In this document: positions 1 to 8,302 of the stretch, piece by piece
How the letters are laid out: every line of letters begins with the position of its first letter
Numbering within the stretch: the first letter of the stretch is position 1
Source: Candidatus Methanoperedens sp.
Lineage (GTDB): Archaea; Halobacteriota; Methanosarcinia; Methanosarcinales; Methanoperedenaceae
Assembly: GCA_027460525.1 (NCBI GenBank)
Contig: JAPZAS010000004.1
Location: forward strand, 49,055-113,054
Length of the DNA stretch: 64,000 nucleotides
Direction: 5' to 3'
Translations under genes and position numbers: made by a program
The notes under the pieces: model-generated
Seen by the model: only the letters and a program-made list of their open reading frames with translations
The model's database searches: none
Told to the model about the DNA's origin: nothing

Positions 1-412
1 AGTATCCTATTCTGGAAAAGATATTTGCACTTGAGAGGAAGAACTTATGTTTTATCTCTTGTTCTAATGGATAAACAATCCCATAAACTTGCGCAATATC
101 ATGTGTTTCAAAATCATTCTTTATTATCTCCAGCCAATCAAAAGGAATAAAGCAATCTGCATCAGTAGTAGCTATGATATCTCCACTGGCAAGATTTACT
201 CCATCATTCCTCGCCCCTCCCACCTTTTTGCTACTTTGAATAATGACATCATCCGCATAAGCCCGTGCTAATTCACGGGTGCTGTCTGTTGAATTTCCAT
301 CAACTACAATGATTTCGTATTTATCCCGGTGAAGTGTCTGGTGGCAGAGTGATTGCAGACAGGTTGTAACGTTCGCTTCTTCATTATAGGTAGGGACAAT
401 TACTGATATCAT
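1..412 (-). CDS. Family 2 glycosyltransferase, N-terminal part (runs off the left edge)
   Basis: Only the first 137 codons are visible; the gene continues beyond position 1. It begins MISVIVPTYNEEANV, the usual opening of a GT-A fold family 2 glycosyltransferase, followed by the VVDGNSTDST nucleotide-binding segment near residues 37-45 and a metal-binding D-A-D at residues 84-86. Such enzymes transfer sugar from a nucleotide or lipid-linked donor at the cytoplasmic membrane; the acceptor cannot be told from this fragment. The ATG at 412 overlaps the TGA of the upstream GT4 gene by four bases, so the two are translationally coupled in a surface-glycan operon read right to left. Confidence 0.85.
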   Translation of the reverse strand, partial: MISVIVPTYNEEANVTTCLQSLCHQTLHRDKYEIIVVDGNSTDSTRELARAYADDVIIQSSKKVGGARNDGVNLASGDIIATTDADCFIPFDWLEIIKNDFETHDIAQVYGIVYPLEQEIKHKFFLSSANIFSRIGY

Positions 413-1386
413 GATTCGACCAGCTTCCTGTATAGATCATAATGCATGTCAGCAATATTTTTGATGTCGTAATGCTCGGTAAAATCACGAGCTTTGGCTG
501 AATTGCGCCGCAATGAAACGTCATCTGTGATGTGGGCTCCTGCCTCCTCAATATTACTGAAGAACAGCGCCGCATCTCCGAAAATCTCTCTAAATTCTGG
601 TATTCCGCGAGCAACTACAGGTAGACCACAGGATAGCGCCTCCAATATTGCCAGTCCAAAGGTCTCTGCATACGAAGGCATGAAAAATACATCTGCTCCA
701 CTGTAAGCCTCTACGATGTCGGGAATAAACCCAGTAAATATGGCATTCTCTCTACACAAGCTCTTTATCTTTTTTATATTGAGATAATCCTTTGACAGCG
801 CCCCGTAAGGAAACCCGCCTACCCAGACCCAGCGTATCTCAGGATACTTTCTTGAGAGTTCAATAAAATCGTATATACCCTTTCGCGGTGTTAGCTGAGC
901 CACCGTGAGCACAACTTTATCGTTATCATCGATATGGAAATTGTCCCTGAAAATCTTCCTTTTACCTGGATCCTTTTTGAAATAATCTCTATCAATTCCA
1001 TTCGGTATTAATGTAGCAGGCATATCTGGTACCATCTGTTCAATCTCCCGCTGGCATGAAAGCGATATGTTGATAATATGATCAAACTTTCGATATATAG
1101 AGGGATAATGGGAATTGATGGAACTGCAAAAAGCCAGATTGCCTTCATTAAGGCGAGGTGTGGAATGCGCAGTCAATACCTTGATACCTTGGGAATATTT
1201 TCGATTCAAAAGTGATAGTGGCCCAAAAGTATGGTAATGTACCAGATCAAAATCATGACCATTCGAGTTCCACGATATGTCCATCCCTGGCATTTGGGAT
1301 AAATGACTATATAACGTCTTTGCTACTGTTGCACATCCAATGTACTTTAAAAAAAGCATATCCTCCGCGAAAATATTCACTCGCAT
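409..1386 (-). CDS. GT4-type (group 1) glycosyltransferase
   Basis: A 325-residue GT-B fold glycosyltransferase. The C-terminal donor-binding half carries the family signature: VAQLTPRKGI near residue 162, then ETFGLAILEALSCGLPVVA around residues 241-260 with the E-x7-E arrangement of retaining group 1 enzymes. The N-terminal half has HYHTFGP, typical of the acceptor side. No membrane segment is visible. It abuts the flavin oxidoreductase upstream by a one-base overlap (1386) and the family 2 transferase downstream by four bases, so the three form one minus-strand operon, probably for cell-surface polysaccharide or glycoprotein glycan. Donor and acceptor sugars are unknown. Confidence 0.85.
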   Translation of the reverse strand: MRVNIFAEDMLFLKYIGCATVAKTLYSHLSQMPGMDISWNSNGHDFDLVHYHTFGPLSLLNRKYSQGIKVLTAHSTPRLNEGNLAFCSSINSHYPSIYRKFDHIINISLSCQREIEQMVPDMPATLIPNGIDRDYFKKDPGKRKIFRDNFHIDDNDKVVLTVAQLTPRKGIYDFIELSRKYPEIRWVWVGGFPYGALSKDYLNIKKIKSLCRENAIFTGFIPDIVEAYSGADVFFMPSYAETFGLAILEALSCGLPVVARGIPEFREIFGDAALFFSNIEEAGAHITDDVSLRRNSAKARDFTEHYDIKNIADMHYDLYRKLVES

Positions 1387-2696
1387 CAGTTGTTCCTCAC
1401 AAAATTTATTGCACTTCTAATACAGTCATCCATATTGAGATATTTAAACTCTGCAAAACGCCCAATGAGCCCGATACCCCTCCTTGCGCAGAAATCTTTC
1501 ACTACGGTTACATTCTGAATATAATCGAGATCGTATATAACATAGGCATATTTTTGCCTATCCAAAGCAGCTAATACCACATCTTTTTTGCTAGTTATAA
1601 TCTCCATGTTTTTAAGCGCTGAGATTACATGGGTAATTATATCATTGTCGGTCATGGCTGATACCTGATCACCTTCGTGATATGTAATCTCAACGAGGAT
1701 TGACGAGTGTCCAAGCGGTGCAACCTCGGTACTGTAGTTGGAAGGGAATGAGACCCGGTTAAAGAGCCCTAAATCTTTCTCATGAACATACAGCCATGAA
1801 ATGTCCGGAACTTTACCCCTTATGCCAAGGAAAACGCATGCAAGCGAGTTATACTTTAATTCATCACAACATCGCTGGACACTTTCAGGGACATTATCCA
1901 GGCATTTCAGGAGATCCTGTAATGGGATGGTTGATATGCAGCGATCGGCAGTAATTTTATTGACACCGTCACTGATAATAAACATTCCATCTTCTACTCT
2001 GATCGAAGAAACCGTGAATCCTGTTTGTATGTTTTTTTCAATGAGTAATGCGATTGCTTTGATCATGGCTTCTATTCCGCCTCTTTTAGGGTAATTAAAA
2101 ATTGCTTGGTGGGTATATCCTTCTGTCTCAATCCCGACAGCAGACTTTATCACATCCTCAACCGGGGGTCTGGGAATGCGCCCTTCTACCCAATGCAACG
2201 ACATAAATTCCGTGGGAAATTTCCAGATTTTCTCGTTATAAGGGATCAGGTATAAATCAGCTATGCCTTTCCCGAAGGTGTATGTTATCCACTCACGAAA
2301 ATTTTTAGGGGGTTGCAATTCACCTTTTTCAACTGCAATCAAAGTCTTGACAAATTCGTTGATACAGAAATAAAGATCCTCCTTTGGAAGCTGATATAGC
2401 CCATTTTCAAAAGGATATTTGATATATCGCCCCCTGTAGAAAATTTTTGTATTGCGTTTGTTCTGTTGGCTGTTCTCTCCCAGCACATCACGCATGAATT
2501 TGAGGACCTCTGCATCCCGGCTGAAAATGATGTGTGAGCCTCCTATATCAAAAGTGAACCCTGAATCGCACCTTGAACGGCATAACCCTCCATAATCAGA
2601 TTCTCGCTCAAGTACTAAAACTTCATTACCTTTTTCATGAAGCAGTCGGGCTACCGTGACACCGGTAAGACCTCCACCTAGGATCGCGGTTTTCAC
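1386..2696 (-). CDS. FAD/NAD(P)-dependent oxidoreductase (UDP-galactopyranose mutase / protoporphyrinogen-oxidase-like)
   Basis: 436 residues starting with a dinucleotide-binding Rossmann motif, AILGGGLTGVTVARLLHEKG at about residues 4-23, followed by the LERESDYGGLCRS flavin-binding stretch. The overall architecture matches the amine-oxidase-like superfamily that includes UDP-galactopyranose mutase and HemY-like enzymes. Position at the head of a glycosyltransferase operon favours a role in nucleotide-sugar or glycan metabolism, but the fold alone does not prove mutase activity. The ATG at 2696 is preceded by an AT-rich region shared with the divergent cdhD promoter. A second member of the superfamily lies at 34894-36165. 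Confidence 0.75.
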   Translation of the reverse strand: MKTAILGGGLTGVTVARLLHEKGNEVLVLERESDYGGLCRSRCDSGFTFDIGGSHIIFSRDAEVLKFMRDVLGENSQQNKRNTKIFYRGRYIKYPFENGLYQLPKEDLYFCINEFVKTLIAVEKGELQPPKNFREWITYTFGKGIADLYLIPYNEKIWKFPTEFMSLHWVEGRIPRPPVEDVIKSAVGIETEGYTHQAIFNYPKRGGIEAMIKAIALLIEKNIQTGFTVSSIRVEDGMFIISDGVNKITADRCISTIPLQDLLKCLDNVPESVQRCCDELKYNSLACVFLGIRGKVPDISWLYVHEKDLGLFNRVSFPSNYSTEVAPLGHSSILVEITYHEGDQVSAMTDNDIITHVISALKNMEIITSKKDVVLAALDRQKYAYVIYDLDYIQNVTVVKDFCARRGIGLIGRFAEFKYLNMDDCIRSAINFVRNN

Positions 2697-2817
2697 ATCC
2701 TATAACTTGTTATCACTACTTATATAAGTTAATGTTTTCTATCGACAATAATTTCAGGGTTATCTGACCGGATACAATGTTATTAGAATCTTTTTTCACC
2801 CTTGCAAATCTTGAATC

Positions 2818-2831
2818 TAAAAATATATATG
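2818..2831 (+). promoter_or_regulatory. Probable TATA box for cdhD-cdhE
   Basis: The run TAAAAATATATATG lies about 50 bases upstream of the cdhD ATG and is the best archaeal TATA candidate in the 183-base gap to the divergent oxidoreductase gene. A start site about 25 bases downstream would give a leader of roughly 25 bases. Not tested; the region is AT-rich throughout, so other placements are possible. Confidence 0.5.
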
Positions 2832-2879
2832 TAGCAACTCCTATCTGGGACGATTAATAATGCTAAATGAGATGCAATA

Positions 2880-4163
2880 ATGGCAAAAAAGATTAAACTC
2901 TCCGAACTCGGAAGCCTGCTTGGCGGCGAAATCCAGTCCCTCGAAGGAGTGAAGATAGAAGGCGATGTGGAGATCGACCTTGGACAAATGGGGCTCAGCC
3001 CCCAGCTTGCATATGCGCTGGGGCATGAGACGGCGCAACTTGCCCTTCACTTAATGAATATCTCCAGGATTCTGGGTTATCCCATTGACCAGATGCTCGG
3101 CGCCGCCCCCCAGCCGAAGAAGCTCTCAAAATTAATCGAGTCAAAGTTCAGCGTCGGCAGAACCGAGGAATGGAAGACGCCGATACAGGAGGTGGTGCTG
3201 GGTGCTACTTCCTCTGACGGAGGCTCACGCAAGAGCACGGTAACACTGGGAGGGGAGGGAGCGCTTCCGTATTATTTCGATTCCCCGATGCCCCACCGCA
3301 ATTACATAACCATGGATGTTTTCGACATGCCCATAAACATGGCAAAGGCTGTCAAATCCAACTATGAGGACGTAATCAACAGCCCTGCAGAGTGGGCAAA
3401 AAAGGTGGTACGGGATTATGGGGCAGACATGGTCACGATCCATCTCATAAGCACGGACCCCAATGTCAAGGACACCTCTCCGAAGGACGCGGCAAAAACA
3501 GTGGAAGATGTTCTCCAGGCTGTGGATGTTCCGATCGTGATCGGAGGCTCCGGCAATCCTGAAAAAGATCCTGCCGTACTTGAGAAAGCTGCAGAGGCAG
3601 CAGAAGGTGAACGCTGCCTGCTTGCCTCGGCAAGCCTGAACCTTGACTATGCGCGAATAGCGGAAGCAGCCAAGAAATACAACCATGTCGTGCTTTCATG
3701 GACGCAGCTTGAGATAAATGCACAGAAAGAGCTGAACAGGAAATTAATGAAGCAGTGCGGCGTGGCGCGCGAGAATATGCTGATGGACCCCACGACCGCA
3801 GCACTTGGATACGGCCTTGATTATGCTTACACCAATATGGAAAGGATAAGGCTTGCAGGCTTGTCTGGCGATGCCGAGCTCAATTTCCCCATGTCGAGCG
3901 GCACCACCAACGCATGGGGAGCGCGCGAGGCATGGATGGTTTCATCGCCTCTAAAAGAAGACTCGGACTGGGGACCCCGTGAATACAGGGGACCGATATG
4001 GGAGATTGTCACAGGATTGACTTTATCGCTCGCAGGCAACGACCTTTTTATGATGATGCATCCAACGGCTGTGCAGGTTTTGAAAGAGATAACCCAGACG
4101 TTGTACGGCTTGAAGGAAACCGAATTAATAAATATCGATAACTGGATATCGGCGGTGGTATAA
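2880..4163 (+). CDS. cdhD: Acetyl-CoA decarbonylase/synthase complex, delta subunit
   Basis: 427 residues that read as CdhD throughout, from [20 protein letters not shown] near the N-terminus to the TIM-barrel core ([45 protein letters not shown]). With the gamma subunit it forms the corrinoid iron-sulfur methyl-transfer component of the archaeal CO dehydrogenase/acetyl-CoA synthase, moving a methyl group between tetrahydrosarcinapterin (or methanopterin) and the A-cluster. The protein is cytoplasmic. Its stop overlaps the cdhE start by one base (TAATG), so the two are translationally coupled. The alpha, epsilon and beta subunits are not in the neighbourhood; upstream genes are divergent and unrelated. 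Confidence 0.95.
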   Translation: MAKKIKLSELGSLLGGEIQSLEGVKIEGDVEIDLGQMGLSPQLAYALGHETAQLALHLMNISRILGYPIDQMLGAAPQPKKLSKLIESKFSVGRTEEWKTPIQEVVLGATSSDGGSRKSTVTLGGEGALPYYFDSPMPHRNYITMDVFDMPINMAKAVKSNYEDVINSPAEWAKKVVRDYGADMVTIHLISTDPNVKDTSPKDAAKTVEDVLQAVDVPIVIGGSGNPEKDPAVLEKAAEAAEGERCLLASASLNLDYARIAEAAKKYNHVVLSWTQLEINAQKELNRKLMKQCGVARENMLMDPTTAALGYGLDYAYTNMERIRLAGLSGDAELNFPMSSGTTNAWGAREAWMVSSPLKEDSDWGPREYRGPIWEIVTGLTLSLAGNDLFMMMHPTAVQVLKEITQTLYGLKETELINIDNWISAVV

Positions 4164-5572
4164 TGAAACTGAATAGCCCGCTTCAGGTTTATAAGTATTT
4201 ACCCCAGACAAACTGCGCGGAATGCGGCGAAGCGACATGCATGGCTTTTGCATCCCATCTCATTGACCGCTCAAAGAAGCTGGAGGATTGTCCTCCCATG
4301 CTTAAAGGCGAGTTCAAGAAAAAATATGTAGAGTTACAGACGCTTCTTGCTCCAGAGATACGTGAAATCACAATAGGCACTGGGGAACATGCCAAAAAGA
4401 TAGGCGGAGACGACGTTCTCTACCGCCACCAGTTGACCTTTTTTGACCCCACCGCGTTGGCCTATGATGTCTGGGACACCATGCCCGACATCGAACTTGT
4501 GGAGAGGATAAACAGGATTCAGAACTTCAGGAAATTCTATGTCGGAAAATTCCTGAAAGTGAACATGGTGGCAGTGAGGTGCGTTTCAGGAGATGCGCTA
4601 AAGTTTGCCAGTACTGTTAAGAAGGTAAGTGAAACAACGAAACTTCCCCTGATACTGTGCTCTTTTGACCCGGCTGTTCTTAAGGCTGCACTTGAAGTGG
4701 TCAAGGATGAAAACCCGCTGATATACGCTGCAACAGAGAAAAACTGGGGAGAAGTGGCAGAACTTGCCCTGAATTATAAGGTTCCAGTGGTGCTGTTCTC
4801 GACTGATCTGGATAAACTCAAATCGCTTGCTCTGACGTTCCGGGAAATGGGAATAAAAGACCTTGTGCTCGATCCAGGTACTTATCCGCAGGGAAAGCAA
4901 CTGAAAGAAACCTTCGAGAGATTCGTAAAGCTTCGCCGCGCCGGTATAAAAGAAGGGCAGAAGGATATAGCCTATCCGATTATGGCTGTTCCACTGAATG
5001 CATGGCTTGTTTATAAGGACACGGTGACGGCTTCCTACTGGGAAACAGTGCTTGCTTCGGTTTTCATGGTCAGGTATGGGGACATCATGATTCTTCACAG
5101 CCTTGAGCCGTATGCCGTATTACCCGAGGTTCATATCAGGGATACGATTTACACAGACCCCAGAACCCCTGTTAAAGTGGCGCCTGGCGTGAATGAAGTT
5201 GGCTCGCCAACAAAGGATTCGCCAGTGATAATTACAACCAATTTTGCCCTCACTTATTATACTGTGGAGAGCGACCTTTCTTCCAACAAGATAAACTGTT
5301 ATCTTGCAGCTGTGGATACAGACGGCATAGGAGTAGAGGCTTCAGTTGCAGGCGGGCAGCTCACCGCAGCCAAGATAAAGGATACCTTCCAGAAAGCCAA
5401 TTTCGAATTCAAGGATAAGACAACTCATAATACCCTGATACTGCCAGGTCTTGCAGCCCGGCTGCAGGGGGATGTGGAGGATGCGACGGGCTTGAGGGTT
5501 ATGATAGGACCCCCTGATTCCGGGCGTATCCCGGGATGGATGGAGAAAAATTGGCCGCCTAAACCAAAGTAA
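4163..5572 (+). CDS. cdhE: Acetyl-CoA decarbonylase/synthase complex, gamma subunit (corrinoid iron-sulfur protein)
   Basis: 469 residues, the expected length for CdhE. The N-terminus has the [4Fe-4S] ligand set C18-x2-C21-x4-C26-x16-C43 (NCAECGEATCMAF), which binds the cluster that reductively activates the corrinoid. A TIM barrel follows and then the C-terminal corrinoid-binding part (VEASVAGGQLTAAKI, LPGLAARLQGDVEDATGL). It carries the methyl-cobamide intermediate in acetyl-CoA synthesis or cleavage, which also ties this locus functionally to the cobamide cluster at 17-26 kb. It is followed by a short hairpin and T-run and then by a separate promoter for ftsZ. Confidence 0.95.
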   Translation: MKLNSPLQVYKYLPQTNCAECGEATCMAFASHLIDRSKKLEDCPPMLKGEFKKKYVELQTLLAPEIREITIGTGEHAKKIGGDDVLYRHQLTFFDPTALAYDVWDTMPDIELVERINRIQNFRKFYVGKFLKVNMVAVRCVSGDALKFASTVKKVSETTKLPLILCSFDPAVLKAALEVVKDENPLIYAATEKNWGEVAELALNYKVPVVLFSTDLDKLKSLALTFREMGIKDLVLDPGTYPQGKQLKETFERFVKLRRAGIKEGQKDIAYPIMAVPLNAWLVYKDTVTASYWETVLASVFMVRYGDIMILHSLEPYAVLPEVHIRDTIYTDPRTPVKVAPGVNEVGSPTKDSPVIITTNFALTYYTVESDLSSNKINCYLAAVDTDGIGVEASVAGGQLTAAKIKDTFQKANFEFKDKTTHNTLILPGLAARLQGDVEDATGLRVMIGPPDSGRIPGWMEKNWPPKPK

Positions 5573-5590
5573 AGCCCGGAGCTTTTTTTC
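5571..5590 (+). terminator. Short hairpin plus T-run after cdhE
   Basis: Immediately at the cdhE stop codon, AAAGC and GCTTT form a five-base stem around CCGGA, followed by a run of Ts. This looks like an intrinsic, U-rich archaeal termination signal. The stem is small, so the T-run probably does most of the work. Confidence 0.5.
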
Positions 5591-5617
5591 AACTCCACAC
5601 GAGTTCATCAATAATAT

Positions 5618-5630
5618 CTATATACTTAAA
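5618..5630 (+). promoter_or_regulatory. Probable TATA box for ftsZ
   Basis: CTATATACTTAAA lies about 70 bases before the ftsZ ATG. The expected start site, about 25 bases downstream, falls at or just before the first copy of the 13-base direct repeat at 5647. Confidence 0.5.
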
Positions 5631-5646
5631 AGTTGTAACTGGAGTA

Positions 5647-5680
5647 GCCATAATTTGGTAGATTTAAGCCATAATTTGGT
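5647..5680 (+). promoter_or_regulatory. Two perfect 13-base direct repeats in the ftsZ leader (operator-like)
   Basis: GCCATAATTTGGT occurs at 5647-5659 and again at 5668-5680. The copies are 21 bases apart start to start, exactly two helical turns, so a protein could read both from the same face. They sit between the probable TATA box and the Shine-Dalgarno sequence AAGGAGG (5683-5689), the position expected of a repressor or roadblock site, or of a paired element in the leader RNA. No known motif is assigned. Confidence 0.6.
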
Positions 5681-5696
5681 TTAAGGAGGCATTAAC

Positions 5697-6677
5697 ATGG
5701 TTAACGAGAAGTTAGCAGAATTCGTAAAAACTGCAAAACCATCTGTGGCCGTAGTCGGGCTTGGTGGTGCAGGATGCAATATAACGACTTGGATTCACGA
5801 AAAGGGAATGGCTGGCGGCAAGATTATCGCAGCCAACACTGATGTAAATCACCTGAGTACAATGAGCAAGGCTGATAAGCTGATTTTACTTGGTGAGAAA
5901 TTATGCAAGGGGCATGGATGCGGTGGATATCCTGAAATGGGTGCGCAGGCAACCAAAGAGAATATTTCAGAGATAAAAGCTGAATTAGAGGGGGCAAACC
6001 TCGTTTTCCTCGTTGCAGGATTGGGAGGAGGAACAGGTACAGGCGCGATCCCTGTCGTTGCAGAAGTGTCAAGAGAAGTCGGGGCACTTACAATCGCATG
6101 CACAACGATTCCTTTCAAGATTGAGCAGTTTAGAAGAGAGAAGGCAAGAGAAGCCATAAAGGCACTCACAGAAAGCTGCGATTCAACTATCGTGATCGAT
6201 AACTCAAAGTTAAGGGAAGTGGCAGGAAACCTTCCTTTGAAAGAAGCACTCGCAGTCGCAAATGCACTTGTGGGCGCGTTCGTAAAGAACATAACCGAGA
6301 CAATCACCCAGCCAAGCCTTATTAACCTTGACTATGCAGACCTTCGTGCTGTCATGGAGAGGGGCGGGATATCCGCTATTGGCATAGGCGAAGGCGACGG
6401 CGAGGACAGAGTGGCAAAAGCCGTATCACAGGCAATCGCTGTTCCATTGCTCGATATCTCCGACATGGCAGCAACGTATGGTGTGCTCATCCACATCGTG
6501 GGCGGCGAGGACTTAACTCTCGAAGAGGTCGCTGTAACTGGCGAGTTGATCATGGACAAGGTCCCGAATACCAAGAGGGTTATCTGGGGCGCAAAAGTGG
6601 ATGATCAACTGACAGGCAGAGTACGTGTGATGGCGGTCTTGACAGGTGTCAAGAGCCCATTCATGGAAGGTCAGTAA
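5697..6677 (+). CDS. ftsZ: Cell division GTPase FtsZ
   Basis: 326 residues with the whole tubulin/FtsZ core: N-terminal VVGLGGAGCNITTWI, the GTP signature GLGGGTGTGA at residues 108-117, and the T7 loop N-L-D-Y-A-D at residues 210-215 with both catalytic aspartates. It polymerises at mid-cell as the division ring scaffold. It is shorter than most archaeal FtsZ proteins: there is almost no C-terminal linker after VRVMAVLTGVKSP and no obvious conserved tail for SepF binding, so the membrane anchor may differ or another FtsZ may exist elsewhere. The start is set by a strong AAGGAGG seven bases upstream. A hairpin terminator follows. Confidence 0.95.
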   Translation: MVNEKLAEFVKTAKPSVAVVGLGGAGCNITTWIHEKGMAGGKIIAANTDVNHLSTMSKADKLILLGEKLCKGHGCGGYPEMGAQATKENISEIKAELEGANLVFLVAGLGGGTGTGAIPVVAEVSREVGALTIACTTIPFKIEQFRREKAREAIKALTESCDSTIVIDNSKLREVAGNLPLKEALAVANALVGAFVKNITETITQPSLINLDYADLRAVMERGGISAIGIGEGDGEDRVAKAVSQAIAVPLLDISDMAATYGVLIHIVGGEDLTLEEVAVTGELIMDKVPNTKRVIWGAKVDDQLTGRVRVMAVLTGVKSPFMEGQ

Positions 6678-6685
6678 AGTTTAAA

Positions 6686-6720
6686 GTGATGTGATAACCA
6701 CATCACATAATTTCTTTTTT
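6686..6720 (+). terminator. Intrinsic terminator after ftsZ
   Basis: GTGATGTG (6686-6693) pairs perfectly with CACATCAC (6699-6706) around a five-base loop. It is followed by TAATTTCTTTTTT. The eight-base stem plus T-run is the clearest terminator in the window. Confidence 0.75.
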
Positions 6721-6788
6721 ATTAGATTAAATTTGACATATCGGTATTCCATACGTTTTTTGCTTATTATCTCATATAACTCAACTGG

Positions 6789-6992
6789 ATGAGTTCGATT
6801 TCGATAGAGTCAAGCAATGAAAACCAGCTCACGGTTGAGGAGTATGTGCGCTATATCAGGATAAAGGAAGAGATTCAGCAGATTTTAGACAAAGCAAATA
6901 TAAAAGAAGCTCTGCGCGAAGCAGAGGAATCCATCAATGGGCTTACCATTGATTTGACAGTAAAATGCAGAGTATGCAAGAAAAAATATTAG
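6789..6992 (+). CDS. Small unknown protein with a C-terminal CxxC
   Basis: 67 codons between ftsZ and the convergent aRF1 gene. The protein is acidic and helical (TVEEYVRYIRIKEEIQQIL, ALREAEESI) and ends VKCRVCKKKY, so a single CxxC might bind metal or dimerise. No family is recognised. The codon choice resembles the neighbours, but there is no strong Shine-Dalgarno sequence before the ATG; translation could be leaderless. Its last four bases overlap the end of the aRF1 gene on the other strand. It may be a real small protein or chance coding. Confidence 0.45.
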   Translation: MSSISIESSNENQLTVEEYVRYIRIKEEIQQILDKANIKEALREAEESINGLTIDLTVKCRVCKKKY

Positions 6993-8236
6993 ATTCCCGT
7001 CTTGAATCTCAGTATCGCCCCTATCCCTCCAAACGCCGTGAGTAATTGATTGCCTTCTTCAAACTCATTTGAAATGAAAACTACGTTCGTCCCCATCTGG
7101 TCTGCAATGGTTGAAAGCTCATCCACGATATCAATGGACTCCACGATACGGAGGCTTGACCCGCACTTAGGACAGTTCCCGGGCTGGTATTCCTCCTCGC
7201 CGGGTTTTTTCGTAAAGGTCTTCTTTTCCTCAAAATCACAGTTATTGCATTTCAGCGTGAGGCGCATCTTTCGAAGTTCATCCGAAAGCAAAAGCGTCTC
7301 CACAGAACCCATCTCCAGGTTCTTCCTGACCTGTTCCTCGCCATAGGAGGCAAGCCCCATCTCATTCACAAGTTCTTTAAGGAAACGCTCCATGTGTTTT
7401 TTTTCCTGGACAACTTCCACATTTTGCAGGGCATCGCCAAGTTTATCGAAAAGTTCGGTCAAACCCGACTCATCAGTGTTTGCCACATCGAAAAGGCCAA
7501 GTATCTTTTTCTGTATCTCATGATGAAGGAATTCGCCCGCTTCAAATTCTTCTTTGGTGGGAGATGGTCCGCCTATGAAAACACCCTCGAAGTCCTTAGG
7601 GTCAATCCCCAAATAGACTTCGCTTGCGGCATCTGCGATGCGTGTATAAAAGTCATTAATGGCAATGAGGCGAAGCTGCTGGAACCTGTGAGAACTCTGA
7701 CCTCCTTTTCTCTGCTTGCCAGGAACATTAGAAGTAAGATGAGCCATCTCTTCGATATGCTTGCCGCGCAGCACGCCCACAGTGGCCTCTCGCCTGTCAA
7801 TAACAAGGAGACCGTATGTCTTTTTTTCATGAAGCATCTCCTCAAGCGGCGTGAGAAGGAAGGATGAATCGCAGTGGTACTTGTATGACGTTATTGGCTG
7901 AGGCGGCTCGATTATGTATGTCTCCATATCTGTCTTGTTAGCGCCTATATCCACTGCGCCGCAGAAAATCACAACGCCGTCCTCGGGCGCTTTTGGTATT
8001 AACTTGAGCCTTGAAAGCAGCGATTCGATTGCACCAGTCACGTTCTGTCTTGTCACTCTTGATTTGATGTTGGATGCCTGACCGAATTCTTCCCTGAGCT
8101 GGGAGGCTACTTCGTGTATCTGTTTATCATGCGGGATGTAGAGCGAGATGAGCTCCGTGCCTCTGCCGTGCTTGTTGCGCAGCGCATCAAGCGTTTTTTT
8201 GAATTCGTATTTTTTATGGGCTTCTGATTCTACCAT
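6989..8236 (-). CDS. prf1: Peptide chain release factor aRF1
   Basis: Archaeal/eukaryotic class I release factor. The stop-codon reading NIKS motif is in ASNIKSRVTRQNV, the peptidyl-tRNA hydrolysis GGQ motif is in GKQRKGGQSSHRF, and a C-terminal zinc ribbon has CNNC...CPKC. It ends translation at all three stop codons on the ribosome, with aRF3-like or ABCE1 partners encoded elsewhere. The frame is open to an ATG at 8272, but the internal ATG at 8236 (MVESEAHKKYEFKK) matches where homologues begin and has a GGAG eight bases upstream, so I start there. It is convergent with the small ORF at 6789. Confidence 0.95.
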   Translation of the reverse strand: MVESEAHKKYEFKKTLDALRNKHGRGTELISLYIPHDKQIHEVASQLREEFGQASNIKSRVTRQNVTGAIESLLSRLKLIPKAPEDGVVIFCGAVDIGANKTDMETYIIEPPQPITSYKYHCDSSFLLTPLEEMLHEKKTYGLLVIDRREATVGVLRGKHIEEMAHLTSNVPGKQRKGGQSSHRFQQLRLIAINDFYTRIADAASEVYLGIDPKDFEGVFIGGPSPTKEEFEAGEFLHHEIQKKILGLFDVANTDESGLTELFDKLGDALQNVEVVQEKKHMERFLKELVNEMGLASYGEEQVRKNLEMGSVETLLLSDELRKMRLTLKCNNCDFEEKKTFTKKPGEEEYQPGNCPKCGSSLRIVESIDIVDELSTIADQMGTNVVFISNEFEEGNQLLTAFGGIGAILRFKTGI

Positions 8237-8302
8237 CGGGTATGCTCCGAGAAACAGGAGATTTTGATTCATTCATATTGGCTAAGATAGATAAATGTTG
8301 AC

